Below, one piece after another: positions 15,697 to 24,756 of a stretch of 64,000 nt of DNA. The DNA is from Kribbella pratensis (GTDB lineage Bacteria > Actinomycetota > Actinomycetes > Propionibacteriales > Kribbellaceae), in the NCBI RefSeq assembly GCF_004366075.1, contig NZ_SODU01000003.1, positions 372,001 through 436,000 of the forward strand, read 5' to 3'. The position numbers and the translations under genes are program-made. How positions within the stretch are numbered: position 1 is the first letter of the stretch; each line of letters opens with the position of its first letter. A model generated the notes under the pieces. It was not told where the DNA came from. It saw only the letters and a list, made by a program, of their open reading frames with translations, and searched no databases.

Positions 15697-17127
15697 TCAC
15701 TCGTCGTCGTGGTCAGGACGAGGGAGTGACTGGCCGATGGTGAAGAACAGCGCGGCGATCTGCTGGGTCGCCTGCCAGCGGTGTCGTTGCTGTGCCTCAG
15801 CCAGCCGCTGCCGCGCCTCGTAGAAGTGCTTCGCGGCGGACTCGGTGTCGCCGTGGTCGATTGCCTGGGCAGCCTGGTCCAGGTCGTTCGCAGCCTCCCG
15901 CGGCGCCTTGCTACGGCTGCCCTGCTGCGTCGCGCGTACCTGTGCGGCCAGCGAGCGCAGCCGCTGCACCAGCATCCCTTGCGGGTTCTGTGTCTGCGTC
16001 GGCTTCTTCGTCGGCGTTGTCTTCGTCTTGGTGGGAGTGGGGGTCGGCTTGGGCTTCGGTGTGGTCTTGGGAGCCGTCGTGACCTTCTGCACCGGGGCAG
16101 TAGGCGTTCCGCCGGCCTGTGCGGGCGGATCGTTCGACACGCCTGCCCGCAGCAGGAGCGCCCCCACCAGACCCGCTACCACCACGGCGGCAGCCACACC
16201 TGCCTTGGCCAAGGGGAAGCCCCTACGGGTCGCCCGATGCGCCGGTTCGTCGGAGTCGTCCTCCCACTTACCCACACCGACCACCTCGGCAGCCGCAGGT
16301 GGCGTGAACGCCAGCACCTGCGTCTGGTTGGCCGGTGCGAGCAGCGCGGCCACCTCGTGCTCCGACGACGGACGGTCCGCCGGATCCTTGGCCAGTAGGT
16401 GCGCCACGAGGTTCGACAGCTCAGCCGGTACGTCGGCACGTGTAACAGGCGGAGGCGGTACGTCGAGATGCTGCCGCATGACCACGTCGACGGTCGGGCC
16501 TGTGAACGGCGGCGTACCGGTCAGGAGCTCGTGCAGGACACAGCCGAACGAGTACCAGTCGCTGGCCGCGGTCGCGGGGTCGCCACGGACCTGCTCCGGC
16601 GACACGTACGACGCCGTACCGAGCAGGACGCCCAGTCCGGTCGTCTCGTTGCCCGCACTCTTGGCGATACCGAAGTCGGTCATCTTGAGGGTGCCGTCGG
16701 GAGCCAGCAGCAGGTTGCCCGGCTTCACGTCGCGGTGCACGATCCCGGCCGCGTGTGCCGCGTCCAGGGCACGAGCGCCCTGCACGGCGATGTCCTCGAT
16801 CAGGGAAGCGGCCGGGAGTCCCGACGTACGCATCAGTTTGGCCAGATCGGGTCCTTGCACGAGTTCCATCACCAGGAACACGTGGTCACCCTCGGTGCCG
16901 ACGTCGTAGGTCGCGACAACGTTCGGATGGGTCAATCGAGCGGCTGATTGAGCCTCGGCGCGAAACCGCTGGACCGCGGCCATCGGGTCGCCTTCGAGGC
17001 TGCGCAGCAACTTCACCGCGACCTGGCGGGCGAGGAGCGTGTCCTCGGCCTGCCACACCTCACCCGCACCGCCCCTGCCGAGCAGGGTCAGCAACCGGTA
17101 CCGACCTGCCAGTACCTCGCCGTTCAC
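15697..17127 (-). CDS. Membrane-anchored Ser/Thr protein kinase (PknB-like)
   Basis: 476 residues. Residues 8-265 are a eukaryote-type kinase: GRGGAGEVW phosphate loop, Lys39, HRDVKPGN (Asp133), DFG (151-153), and GTASYVSPEQVRG in the activation segment. One membrane helix follows at about 308-328. Outside lies a Thr/Pro/Lys-rich linker (KTTPKPKPTPTPTKTKTTP) and a helical C-terminal domain of about 95 residues rich in Gln and Ala (LRSLAAQVRATQQG, FYEARQRLAEAQQ). There are no PASTA repeats, so the sensed signal is probably not muropeptide. It is divergent from a secreted cyclophilin across 120 bp. Confidence 0.92.
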   Translation of the reverse strand: MNGEVLAGRYRLLTLLGRGGAGEVWQAEDTLLARQVAVKLLRSLEGDPMAAVQRFRAEAQSAARLTHPNVVATYDVGTEGDHVFLVMELVQGPDLAKLMRTSGLPAASLIEDIAVQGARALDAAHAAGIVHRDVKPGNLLLAPDGTLKMTDFGIAKSAGNETTGLGVLLGTASYVSPEQVRGDPATAASDWYSFGCVLHELLTGTPPFTGPTVDVVMRQHLDVPPPPVTRADVPAELSNLVAHLLAKDPADRPSSEHEVAALLAPANQTQVLAFTPPAAAEVVGVGKWEDDSDEPAHRATRRGFPLAKAGVAAAVVVAGLVGALLLRAGVSNDPPAQAGGTPTAPVQKVTTAPKTTPKPKPTPTPTKTKTTPTKKPTQTQNPQGMLVQRLRSLAAQVRATQQGSRSKAPREAANDLDQAAQAIDHGDTESAAKHFYEARQRLAEAQQRHRWQATQQIAALFFTIGQSLPRPDHDDE

Positions 17128-17247
17128 ACAAACACACCTTCCGCAGCGGACCGGATCACCTTAGGCGGGAAGCGCCGGATGTTCGAGTCCGCGACGAATT
17201 CCTTGAACAACCTCTGCAGAGAGCAAGCGAGGTACTACGGTGTGGTG

Positions 17248-17898
17248 ATGAAGCGATCACTCACCGCCCTGATCGCGGCCGTTCTGGTTGCGACGACACT
17301 CTCCACGACCACAGCCTCCGCCACACCGGCTGCCAAGCCGGTGGCCAAGTGCGAGTTCACGCCGACGCCTGAGAACCCGGCCGCCAAGCCGGTCCGGATC
17401 CCGTCCCCGGTGGCCCGTGCGAAGGGCACGGTCGACGTGTACTTCGTGACGAACTACGGACCGTTCGTGGTCCGGATGGACCGCGCCAACGCGCCCTGCG
17501 GCGTACACAACTTCGTGCATCTGGTGAAGAGCCGGTTCTACGACGCCACGCAGTGCTTCCGGCTGACGAACTCGTCCCGGCTGGGCGTCCTGCAGTGCGG
17601 TGACATCTACCGCCAGGAGGAAGGTGGGCCCGGGTACAAGTTCCCCGACGAGGTCACCGGCCAGGAGACCTACCCGCGCGGCACCGTTGCCTACGGCAAC
17701 CAGGGCCCAGGCACCAACGGCTCCGAGTTCTTCGTCGTGCACTCGTTCGCGAACATCGCGCCGAACTACACCGTCCTCGGCCACGTCATCGCCGGCATGT
17801 CCACCTTCGACCGCATGGTCGCCGCCGGCATCGCGGACCCCGACCAGGACGGCCCCCCGGCCAAGCCCATCCGCATCTACAAGGTCTGGACCCACTGA
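17248..17898 (+). CDS. Secreted cyclophilin-type peptidyl-prolyl isomerase
   Basis: 216 residues from the ATG at 17248 (GTG codons at 17242 and 17245 are possible). An N-terminal signal peptide (MKRSLTALIAAVLVATTLSTTTASA) precedes a mature cyclophilin domain: FVHLVKSRFYDATQCFRL, the LQCGD segment, TVAYGNQGPGTNGSEFFVVH, and a C-terminal IRIYKVW. It catalyses cis/trans turnover of prolyl bonds in exported proteins. Cys residues early in the mature part could form a disulphide. The weak ribosome site (GCGAGG) is farther from the start than usual. Confidence 0.88.
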   Translation: MKRSLTALIAAVLVATTLSTTTASATPAAKPVAKCEFTPTPENPAAKPVRIPSPVARAKGTVDVYFVTNYGPFVVRMDRANAPCGVHNFVHLVKSRFYDATQCFRLTNSSRLGVLQCGDIYRQEEGGPGYKFPDEVTGQETYPRGTVAYGNQGPGTNGSEFFVVHSFANIAPNYTVLGHVIAGMSTFDRMVAAGIADPDQDGPPAKPIRIYKVWTH

Positions 17899-17993
17899 GG
17901 GAGCGCAATTCAGGCGGCGCGCCGCTAGCTTGAGGATGTGGGCACACGCGGCCGGCCGCGGACAGTGCTCTTCAGGGACAAGGAGGCGCGGAG

Positions 17994-18356
17994 ATGGTGC
18001 AGCTAGGTGCGATCGGGCAGATCGCCCGCCCGGTGAGTGACATCCAGCAGGCCGTCGACTTCTACGGCGGCGTACTGGGACTCCCCCACCTCTACACGTT
18101 CGGGGACCTGGCGTTCTTCGACTGCGGTGGAACGCGGCTGTTCCTGAGCGCCAACGAAGGATCCGAGAACCCTTCCATCCTCTACTTCCGCGTCGACGAC
18201 ATCCAGACGGCCTACGACGAACTCCGCGCCCGCGGCGTGGAGTTCGAGCAGGCCCCGCACCTCATCCACAAGCACGACAACGGCATCGAGGAATGGATGG
18301 CCTTCTTCCCCGACCCCGACGGCCACCTACTCGCAATCATGGCCCAGGTGGGTTAG
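17994..18356 (+). CDS. VOC-family (glyoxalase/dioxygenase superfamily) protein
   Basis: 120 residues with the beta-alpha-beta-beta-beta repeats of a vicinal oxygen chelate fold: IGQIARPVSDIQQAVDFYGGVLGLPH at the N-terminus and EEWMAFFPDPDGHLLAIMAQ at the C-terminus. The metal-ligand candidates are a Glu in the last strand region and His in HLLAIM. Start supported by AAGGAGG at about 17980. The reaction is unknown; relatives include methylmalonyl-CoA epimerase and glyoxalase I. Its stop overlaps that of the convergent CitE-type gene by 4 bp. Confidence 0.82.
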   Translation: MVQLGAIGQIARPVSDIQQAVDFYGGVLGLPHLYTFGDLAFFDCGGTRLFLSANEGSENPSILYFRVDDIQTAYDELRARGVEFEQAPHLIHKHDNGIEEWMAFFPDPDGHLLAIMAQVG

Positions 18357-19315
18357 TCGGCGGGGGGCTGCCAGATGTCGGTGCGGGTGAGGCCGGCGGC
18401 TCGGCCCTTGGCGGAGATGACGAGGGCCATTTTGCGGCTGGCTTCGTCGATCATCTCGTCGCCGAGCATCACCGCGCCGCGGCCGCCGCCGGCCGCGGAG
18501 GTGTAGTGGTCGTAGGCGTCGAGGATGTTCTCGGCGTGGTCGTAGTCGTCCTGGCGGGGCGAGTAGACCTCGTTCGCGGCGGCGATCTGGTCGGGGTGCA
18601 GCACCCACTTGCCGTCGAAGCCGAGCGCGGCCGAGCGGCCGGCGACGCGGCGGAAACCGTCGACGTCCTTGATCTGCAGGTACGGCCCGTCGATCGCCTG
18701 CTTGCCGTGCGCCCGCGCGGCCATCAGGATCTGCATCAGGATGTAGTGGTAGGCGTCGCCGACGTCGTACCCGGGCGGCTGCTCGCCGACCACCAGCGAC
18801 TTCATGTTGATCGACGCCATGAAGTCCGCCGGCCCGAAGATGATCGTCTCCACCCGCGGCGACGCGGTCGCGATCGCGTTCACGTTGGTCAGGCCGAGCG
18901 CGTTCTCGATCTGCGCCTCGATCCCGATCCGGCCCGGCTCGTACCCGTGCACCTTCTCCAGCTGGGTGAGCAGTAGGTCGAGCGCGACCACCTGCTCGGC
19001 GGTCTGCACCTTCGGCAGCATGATGCAGTCGAGGTTCGCGCCGGCGCCGCCGACGACCTCGATCACGTCGGCGTACGTCCACTCGGTGGTCCAGTCGTTC
19101 ACCCGGACGACGCGCAGCTTGGTACCCCAGCCGCCCTCGTTGAGCGCGGCGACGATGTTCTTGCGGGCATCAGGTTTGGCGATCGGCGCGACCGAGTCCT
19201 CGAGGTCCAGGAACACCTGGTCCGCGTCCAGCCCCTTCGCCTTGGTCAGGAACCGTGGGTTCGACCCGGGCGTGGCCAGACACGACCGTCGACTACGCAA
19301 GACCTGCTCCGTCAT
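18353..19315 (-). CDS. HpcH/HpaI (CitE-like) lyase, Mcl1 type: malyl/beta-methylmalyl-CoA lyase candidate
   Basis: 320 residues from the ATG at 19315, preceded by GGAGGT; a GTG 12 bp earlier overlaps that ribosome site. The TIM barrel shows FLDLEDSVAP (Mg-binding Glu and Asp), DCIMLPKV, IEAQIENALG with the second acidic ligand, FGPADFMASINM, and GFDGKWVLHPDQIAAANEV near the C-terminus. These features resemble Rhodobacter Mcl1 as I remember it rather than the short CitE of Mycobacterium. It would split beta-methylmalyl-CoA to glyoxylate and propionyl-CoA, or malyl-CoA to glyoxylate and acetyl-CoA. The MaoC and acyl-CoA dehydrogenase genes to the left fit the ethylmalonyl-CoA pathway, but ccr and mutase genes are not here. 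Confidence 0.8.
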   Translation of the reverse strand: MTEQVLRSRRSCLATPGSNPRFLTKAKGLDADQVFLDLEDSVAPIAKPDARKNIVAALNEGGWGTKLRVVRVNDWTTEWTYADVIEVVGGAGANLDCIMLPKVQTAEQVVALDLLLTQLEKVHGYEPGRIGIEAQIENALGLTNVNAIATASPRVETIIFGPADFMASINMKSLVVGEQPPGYDVGDAYHYILMQILMAARAHGKQAIDGPYLQIKDVDGFRRVAGRSAALGFDGKWVLHPDQIAAANEVYSPRQDDYDHAENILDAYDHYTSAAGGGRGAVMLGDEMIDEASRKMALVISAKGRAAGLTRTDIWQPPAD

Positions 19316-19438
19316 CGGGACCTCCACTCGGTTACTCGCCGGTCACCGGCAGCGTACGGCGTCCATGCCCGCCGTCCCGGTGACCCGGCTCACTTCCCCT
19401 CCGAGTGTGTCCCGATTCACCGTGTGACACTTGGACCT

Positions 19439-19966
19439 GTGAGCATCGAGGAGGCTGTCACCGAGATCGCCGGCGTGATGAAGAAGGCCGGACTCGTCTG
19501 GCTGGCGTGGGACGGCCGACGACCGGTACCGGCATGGTTCGCGACGGTTGAGGGCCAGTACGTCGTACTCGCGGACTCGGCTGACGGCGCGGAGCAGCCC
19601 CTGCCCGGACTCGCAGCAGCACCCACAGTCGAGGTCGTCGTACCGGCCAAACCTGCCACGAACCGCCTGGCGAGCTGGAAGGCGACCGTACGGCGCTTGC
19701 AGCCGGGGACCGACGAGTGGACAGCAGCAGCCCAGGTACTGCGAACCGAGCGGCTGAACGCAGCCGAGCTGGACACACAGCTGGAGCGGTGGCGGAACGA
19801 GGCCGACATCCTGGTCCTGGACCCGACCGGTGAGATCAGCGAGACGGCAGGACGCTACGACGCCACGCCGCGGGCCGAGGCTCCGGTACCGACCAGAGCC
19901 ACGACCCGCGGCAAGCCACCGATGACACTGCACCGGCCAGTGCGCCGCCGCCCTAAGCTGAGTTAA
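19439..19966 (+). CDS. Conserved hypothetical protein (possible split-barrel flavin-type fold)
   Basis: About 175 residues from a GTG at 19439. Not recognised with confidence. The first half (GLVWLAWDGRRPVPAWFATVEGQYVVLAD) reads like the paired strands of a PPOX-type FMN-binding split barrel. The second half has a DEWTAAAQVLRTERLNAAELDTQLERWRNEADILVLDP stretch, and the C-terminus is a basic, disordered tail. It is divergent from the Mcl-type lyase and its last 4 bp overlap the stop of the subtilase gene on the other strand. Confidence 0.6.
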   Translation: MSIEEAVTEIAGVMKKAGLVWLAWDGRRPVPAWFATVEGQYVVLADSADGAEQPLPGLAAAPTVEVVVPAKPATNRLASWKATVRRLQPGTDEWTAAAQVLRTERLNAAELDTQLERWRNEADILVLDPTGEISETAGRYDATPRAEAPVPTRATTRGKPPMTLHRPVRRRPKLS

Positions 19967-22900
19967 CGCACCCCGAAGGCCCGTTGGATCGTCTGGCTGA
20001 CGCTGTTGCCGGCATCGTCGCGTGCCGTGACCCGCATGCTCACGTAGTCGGCTGATGCCGGTGCATCCAGCTTCCCGCGCCAACCGGCCCCCGACCGTTG
20101 CAGCCCGATCGACCGCCAGGTGGCACCGTCGTCGTACGACAGCTCCAGCGTCGCCGTACTGACCTTGCCTGTGTCCACAGCCCCTGGCAGGTGCGAGGCG
20201 GCCACCGCGAGGTCTGCGTGGCGTTTCGCTCGACCGGACAGGTCAGTTGCGATCGAGTAGTCGAGCTGGAGCAGCGGCAGCGTCTCCAGGTTCGCGTAGT
20301 CCGCCTGACCGGAGGTGAAGCCCCACTCGGTGTGCGTGCTCGGCGAGTACGGCCGGTTCGGCAGGTCGCGCTTGGTGTCAACGACCAGCCGGTACGGCAG
20401 CGGCTCCGGCGCGACCTCTACCGAGAGGATGTCGGGGCCCTCGCCGATCAACGTGTCGCCCTGGTAGAACGCCGACGTGACCGGCGCCCCGACGTCGTAC
20501 ACGATGCCCTGGTGCGGACCTGAGTCGGCGAAGCCGGGCACGCCGAAGACGCTCATGATGTCCCCGACGCGTGACGGCGGTGTCGACAACGCACTGTCGC
20601 CCAGCAGCCGCGGACGCTGGATGCCGGCGAACCAGGTCTCCTTCGTCGTGCTGCCGGCACGGTAGGACAGTGACGAGCCCTGCTGAGTCAGGTCCGGCAC
20701 CGCGGCCATGCTGAGCCACTTCACCTTCGGCGAGGCCGTGACCCACACCGTGTGGTCATCCTGCGCGGGTACCGGTGTTGTTGCGGCCCCTATTGCCCAA
20801 GTCAGGTCCGCGGACAGGTCGAAGCGGATGTCCAGCGCATCCCCCGGCTTCGTGTCCCGGAAGGACTCGTCGATCCGTGCCAGATCACGTGTGCCCGGCC
20901 GGTACCCGGGGTCTTTCGGAACCGCACTGTCGTGGTGCTGGACGAGGTCGTAGATGTAGTCCGGATACGGATGCGAAACGAGCGGCAACAGCTTGGGACT
21001 GACCGCCAGCAGCCGCTTGCCCTGGTCAGTGTTCAGGGACGCTACAGGGAGTGCCGGCGCCTCCTCCTGCGGCAGATCGGCCCACGCGTCCAGAGGCCCG
21101 TATCCGTCGTTCAGGATGAGCAGCAGCTTCGCACCGCCCTTCGCGGCAGCTGCAGCCTGTGCTGTCGGCGGTACGGCGTCGTTGCGCTGAGCAACAACGA
21201 TCTTGCCCCGGACGTCGTACGTCGCAGGGTCGGAGCCGACGTACACCACCGGATAGGTGCCGACGCCTTCAGGCAACTTCGGCGACCAGCTCTGTACGAC
21301 GCTGTCGAACGAACCCACCGTGAGAGCAGGCTGAACCTGTCGCCAGCGTGTTGCGAACGTGTAGGAGCCCTGTGTCACCTTGCGGGTCGGTGTGGCCCAG
21401 AGGGAGTCGTAGATCCACCACTCGAGCTGATACACGTCGACAAAGCGATGCAGGTCGCCGTAACTCCGGTACTGGTCGACGCGCAGATACGTGTTGTCAG
21501 AAGGCCGCGGCGTGACCGCAGCGACCTTACGGAGTCCGGCAGCGTCGAACGTGAGCGTCTGGTCCTGGGTGACGTCTACCTCCGGCTGACTGATGACAGC
21601 CCGGCCCAGCGAATGCGGACCGTCCAGACCGGGTACGTCGGCGTACATCCATCCGGCGTACGTGCTCGGGCGAACGTCGACGTCGAGACTCCCGTCGACG
21701 ACGTACACCTCCGGTACGACGTCCCGCTTGATGTCCTTGAGTACGACGACACCCGACAGCGCCGCGCCGTGCGGGTCCTTCGCGCGGAGCGACAGCTTGA
21801 CGCGCTGACTCTGCTTGCTCACACCGATCGAGGTGTGGGCGAGCACTGCTCCATTGCCATCAGTTGCCGTGATCATCGAGCTGTAGCCGGCGTCGTCGAC
21901 GGCCAGATCGAGGTGACTCACCACACCGGCGGTCGCCGTACCGTGCGCCGGGACGGTCAGGTGCGGAGTCGTCAGCGTGAACAGACCGGCCGGGATGCCC
22001 TGGTTCTTGAGAGACAGGTTCAGCGTGACGGGTTCGGCGCCGTTGTTGGTGTAGGTGACGTCCTTCTGCACCAGTCCGCTCGCCGGGTAAGGCCACTTCA
22101 CCGCGGCGAAGGCGGAGCCGGACGCGTACAGCGTGCTGCGCACCGCAGTGGCTACGTCCAGCCGGCCGGTACCTGCCGCGAACGGGCTGTACTGCTGCGT
22201 GGTCTTCGTCGTGCTGACCAGCGCATCCTTCAACTGCTGCCCCGTCCAGTCCGGGTGCGCGTTGGCCAGCAGCGCAGCCGCACCAGCGACGTGCGGTGTG
22301 GCCATCGACGTACCGTTCATCGCGACATACGGCCCTTCACCTTCCGGCGAGTACTGCGACCGCGCAGCGAGCACACCGACGCCAGGAGCAGTCAAGTCGG
22401 GCTTGACCGCACTGTCACCGAGTCGCGGACCGCGGCTGGAGAACGACGCGAGGCGGTCCGCACTGTCGACTGCGCCAACGGTCAGGGCCGCGTCCGCGGC
22501 ACCCGGTGCCGAGACGCTGTACGGATCCGGTCCGGAGTTGCCCGCGGCGATCACGAACAATGCGCCGGTCTCGGCGCTCAGCGTGTTCACGGCCTGGCTC
22601 ATGGGGTCCGTGCCGTCGGTCGGACCGGAGCCGAGGCTCATGCTGATCACCTCGGCGCGCTGATCGCGCGCGGCCCACTCCATGCCGGCGAGGATCCAGG
22701 AGTCCTGGCCGCTGCCGTCGTCGTTCAGGACCTTGCCGATGTGGAGTCCGGCGCCAGGCGCCACGCCCTGCTCCTTGCCGCCGGACGCAGCACCCGTACC
22801 GGCGATGGTCGAGGCGACGTGGGTCCCGTGACCGTTGCGATCGGTGACGTCCTGGCCCGGCACGAAGCTCTGCGAGGCGACGATCCGGCCGCCGAAGTCG

Positions 22901-23583
22901 GGGTGCGCGGCATCGATGCCGGTGTCGAGCACGGCGACGTCCACGCCTTGACCGGTGTTGCCGCCCTGCCACACCTCCGGCGCGCCGATCTGGGTGGTGG
23001 TGTCCGACAGGGTCGCCTTGGCCTTGCCGTCCAGCCAGATCTTCGCGATCCCTGTGCGGGCCGCGGTGTTGCCGCCGGTGAAGGACGTCCAGAACGCGGC
23101 GGCCTCGTCGTGGTCAGCGGTCAGTGCGGCGCCTTTGATGCTGGTCAGTGCGCGGGTCTGCCGGGCGCCTGCCGGAGCGGCCTGCTTGCGTCCCTGGGCG
23201 TAGGAGACGATGAGGGGCGTGCCGTCACTGTGCGCGTCGTCGTACCCGTCGGACAGCAGCTCGGTGACGTTGAAAAGGCGCTCGTCGAGGACGCCGGACG
23301 CAAGATACGGCAGCGCGGCGTCCGGGTAGACGTACAGGTCGTTCCCCACGGTCATGATGTGCGCGCCGGCGGGGGTGCCGTTGGGCTTGCTCACGGTCGC
23401 GGTCGGACGGCCTTCGACGGTCGTCACGGTGACCTTGTCGCCCGTGATCAGGGTGACTGTGCGCGGCGGCGTACTGGCTGCTGGGGTGGCAGCACCGGCC
23501 TGCGGCACCGAGACGGCGGCCAGCGCCAGCACGGCGGCGCCGAGGGCGGTCAGCCCACGACGGCAGAAGGAAGACAAGGACAC
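19963..23583 (-). CDS. Large secreted S8 (subtilisin-like) serine peptidase
   Basis: 1206 residues starting with GTG. A signal peptide (residues 1-31) is followed by a propeptide-like region. The catalytic domain runs from about 205 to 490, with Asp220 (AVLDTGID), His252 (NGHGTHVAST), oxyanion Asn349 (AAGNSGP) and Ser426 (NGTSMATPH). The remaining 700 residues are beta-rich, Ig-like and Fn3-like segments with an inserted PA-like region near 780-880 (YDVRGKIVVAQRNDAVPPTA). It lacks an obvious sortase or lipid anchor, so it is probably released. The adjacent TrmB/LuxR-like regulator (23698) reads the same way, 114 bp upstream. This pairing recurs in actinomycetes from memory. Confidence 0.9.
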   Translation of the reverse strand: MSLSSFCRRGLTALGAAVLALAAVSVPQAGAATPAASTPPRTVTLITGDKVTVTTVEGRPTATVSKPNGTPAGAHIMTVGNDLYVYPDAALPYLASGVLDERLFNVTELLSDGYDDAHSDGTPLIVSYAQGRKQAAPAGARQTRALTSIKGAALTADHDEAAAFWTSFTGGNTAARTGIAKIWLDGKAKATLSDTTTQIGAPEVWQGGNTGQGVDVAVLDTGIDAAHPDFGGRIVASQSFVPGQDVTDRNGHGTHVASTIAGTGAASGGKEQGVAPGAGLHIGKVLNDDGSGQDSWILAGMEWAARDQRAEVISMSLGSGPTDGTDPMSQAVNTLSAETGALFVIAAGNSGPDPYSVSAPGAADAALTVGAVDSADRLASFSSRGPRLGDSAVKPDLTAPGVGVLAARSQYSPEGEGPYVAMNGTSMATPHVAGAAALLANAHPDWTGQQLKDALVSTTKTTQQYSPFAAGTGRLDVATAVRSTLYASGSAFAAVKWPYPASGLVQKDVTYTNNGAEPVTLNLSLKNQGIPAGLFTLTTPHLTVPAHGTATAGVVSHLDLAVDDAGYSSMITATDGNGAVLAHTSIGVSKQSQRVKLSLRAKDPHGAALSGVVVLKDIKRDVVPEVYVVDGSLDVDVRPSTYAGWMYADVPGLDGPHSLGRAVISQPEVDVTQDQTLTFDAAGLRKVAAVTPRPSDNTYLRVDQYRSYGDLHRFVDVYQLEWWIYDSLWATPTRKVTQGSYTFATRWRQVQPALTVGSFDSVVQSWSPKLPEGVGTYPVVYVGSDPATYDVRGKIVVAQRNDAVPPTAQAAAAAKGGAKLLLILNDGYGPLDAWADLPQEEAPALPVASLNTDQGKRLLAVSPKLLPLVSHPYPDYIYDLVQHHDSAVPKDPGYRPGTRDLARIDESFRDTKPGDALDIRFDLSADLTWAIGAATTPVPAQDDHTVWVTASPKVKWLSMAAVPDLTQQGSSLSYRAGSTTKETWFAGIQRPRLLGDSALSTPPSRVGDIMSVFGVPGFADSGPHQGIVYDVGAPVTSAFYQGDTLIGEGPDILSVEVAPEPLPYRLVVDTKRDLPNRPYSPSTHTEWGFTSGQADYANLETLPLLQLDYSIATDLSGRAKRHADLAVAASHLPGAVDTGKVSTATLELSYDDGATWRSIGLQRSGAGWRGKLDAPASADYVSMRVTARDDAGNSVSQTIQRAFGVR

Positions 23584-23697
23584 GGAAGCTCCAAGCTCAG
23601 GGGAGGTCCAACGATCTCCGCATTACATGCGGCTCCCCATCCGTGGTGCTACGGATTCGGCTGGCGCAAAGAGGTCACGACCAATCCGGCCAGAGAA

Positions 23698-24672
23698 CTA
23701 GAGCCAGCCGCGGTCGCGGGCGTGCCAGCCCAGTTGGAGGCGGGAACGCGAGTGGGTCTGTTCCATCAGCTGCTGGACCCGTCTGGCAACAGTGCGCCGG
23801 CTGATCCCGAGACGTGCACCGGCCGCGTCGTCGGTCAGCCCTGCCACCAGCAACGACAGGAGGTGCCGGTCCTCGGCAGACATCGCCTCCTCCCGCTCCA
23901 GACCGTCTGACTCGGTCACTGACAGCGGACTGGCCCGATTCCACACGGTCTCGAACAGTGCGACCAGAGCGTCCAACAAACTGCATGGATGCACCAGCAG
24001 CGCCGCGTCCTGTGCCGGGGTGGCCCAGTCCAGCGGAAGCAGCGCCAGTTCCCGGTCCGCGACCGCCAATTTGGTCGGTAGTACGTCCGCGATCCGGGCC
24101 TGCTCTCCCGCCCGCACGTGGCTGACCGCGCTGGCGCTCAGCACTGCGTCGCCCAGTGCTGAGCTGTCGTAGACGACTCGGTACGTCACACCAGCCCCCT
24201 GCCGGGCCAGCTGCGTACTGTTCACCTCGGCCGACGCGACGTACGGCGGAGCGACCAGCTCACGCATCTCACTTCGGGCCGTCCGCTGCACGCGGTCGAA
24301 CGCCAGACCGACTGCCGTCTCCCCGCTGACGATCTCGATCAGCTCCTCGGTCCGTCGCGCACCACTCTGCCGGGTCGCCTCTGCCGCCAGCCGGTACGCC
24401 GCCTTGCGGATCCGCTCGAACTCCTCCTCCTGCCGCAGGATCAGCTGCTCGACCGCGAGCTCCGGAGGCACCGGCACGATCAGCTCCGCCGGCGGCGGCG
24501 TACGGTGCACGAAACCCTCGCTCAGAAGTACGTCGACCGCGCGCAGAACCTCCTGCACCGGACGGCCGAGCCGTGCGGCCAGGTCCACCAACGACGCGGC
24601 ACCCCGCCGGATCAGGTCCAGGTACGCCGCCTCGTCGTCGGCGCCCAGCCCGGTGGATCCGAGCATGCCCAC
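23698..24672 (-). CDS. TrmB-like/LuxR C-terminal helix-turn-helix regulator
   Basis: 324 residues. The N-terminal 60 residues are a TrmB-like winged helix (AAYLDLIRRGAASLVDLAARLGRPVQEVLRAVDVLLSEGFV). The middle part resembles a PLD-like effector region, and residues about 262-324 form a LuxR/GerE-type HTH (LLVAGLTDDAAGARLGISRRTVARRVQQLME). Start at GTG 24672 or ATG 24666; AAGGTGGG precedes both. It lies just upstream of, and on the same strand as, the secreted subtilase, which it may control. Divergent from the MgtE-N gene by 84 bp. Confidence 0.85.
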   Translation of the reverse strand: MGMLGSTGLGADDEAAYLDLIRRGAASLVDLAARLGRPVQEVLRAVDVLLSEGFVHRTPPPAELIVPVPPELAVEQLILRQEEEFERIRKAAYRLAAEATRQSGARRTEELIEIVSGETAVGLAFDRVQRTARSEMRELVAPPYVASAEVNSTQLARQGAGVTYRVVYDSSALGDAVLSASAVSHVRAGEQARIADVLPTKLAVADRELALLPLDWATPAQDAALLVHPCSLLDALVALFETVWNRASPLSVTESDGLEREEAMSAEDRHLLSLLVAGLTDDAAGARLGISRRTVARRVQQLMEQTHSRSRLQLGWHARDRGWL

Positions 24673-24756
24673 CCCACCTTCGAAAGTCGCCCGAGGGGCA
24701 AAAGTCTACGAAGGGTCCTCAGCCGCGACGCACGGTCGGCGGGTTAGCCTTCGGAC

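Noticed and set aside
18353..19315. Citrate lyase beta subunit
   Set aside because: No CitD, CitF or CitC genes are nearby, and the sequence follows the Mcl1-type malyl-CoA lyase pattern.
20752..23910. A 1052-codon open frame on the + strand opposite the subtilase gene
   Set aside because: It is antisense to a clearly coding S8 peptidase and has an arginine/valine-rich, domain-less translation. Such frames are expected from third-position GC bias.
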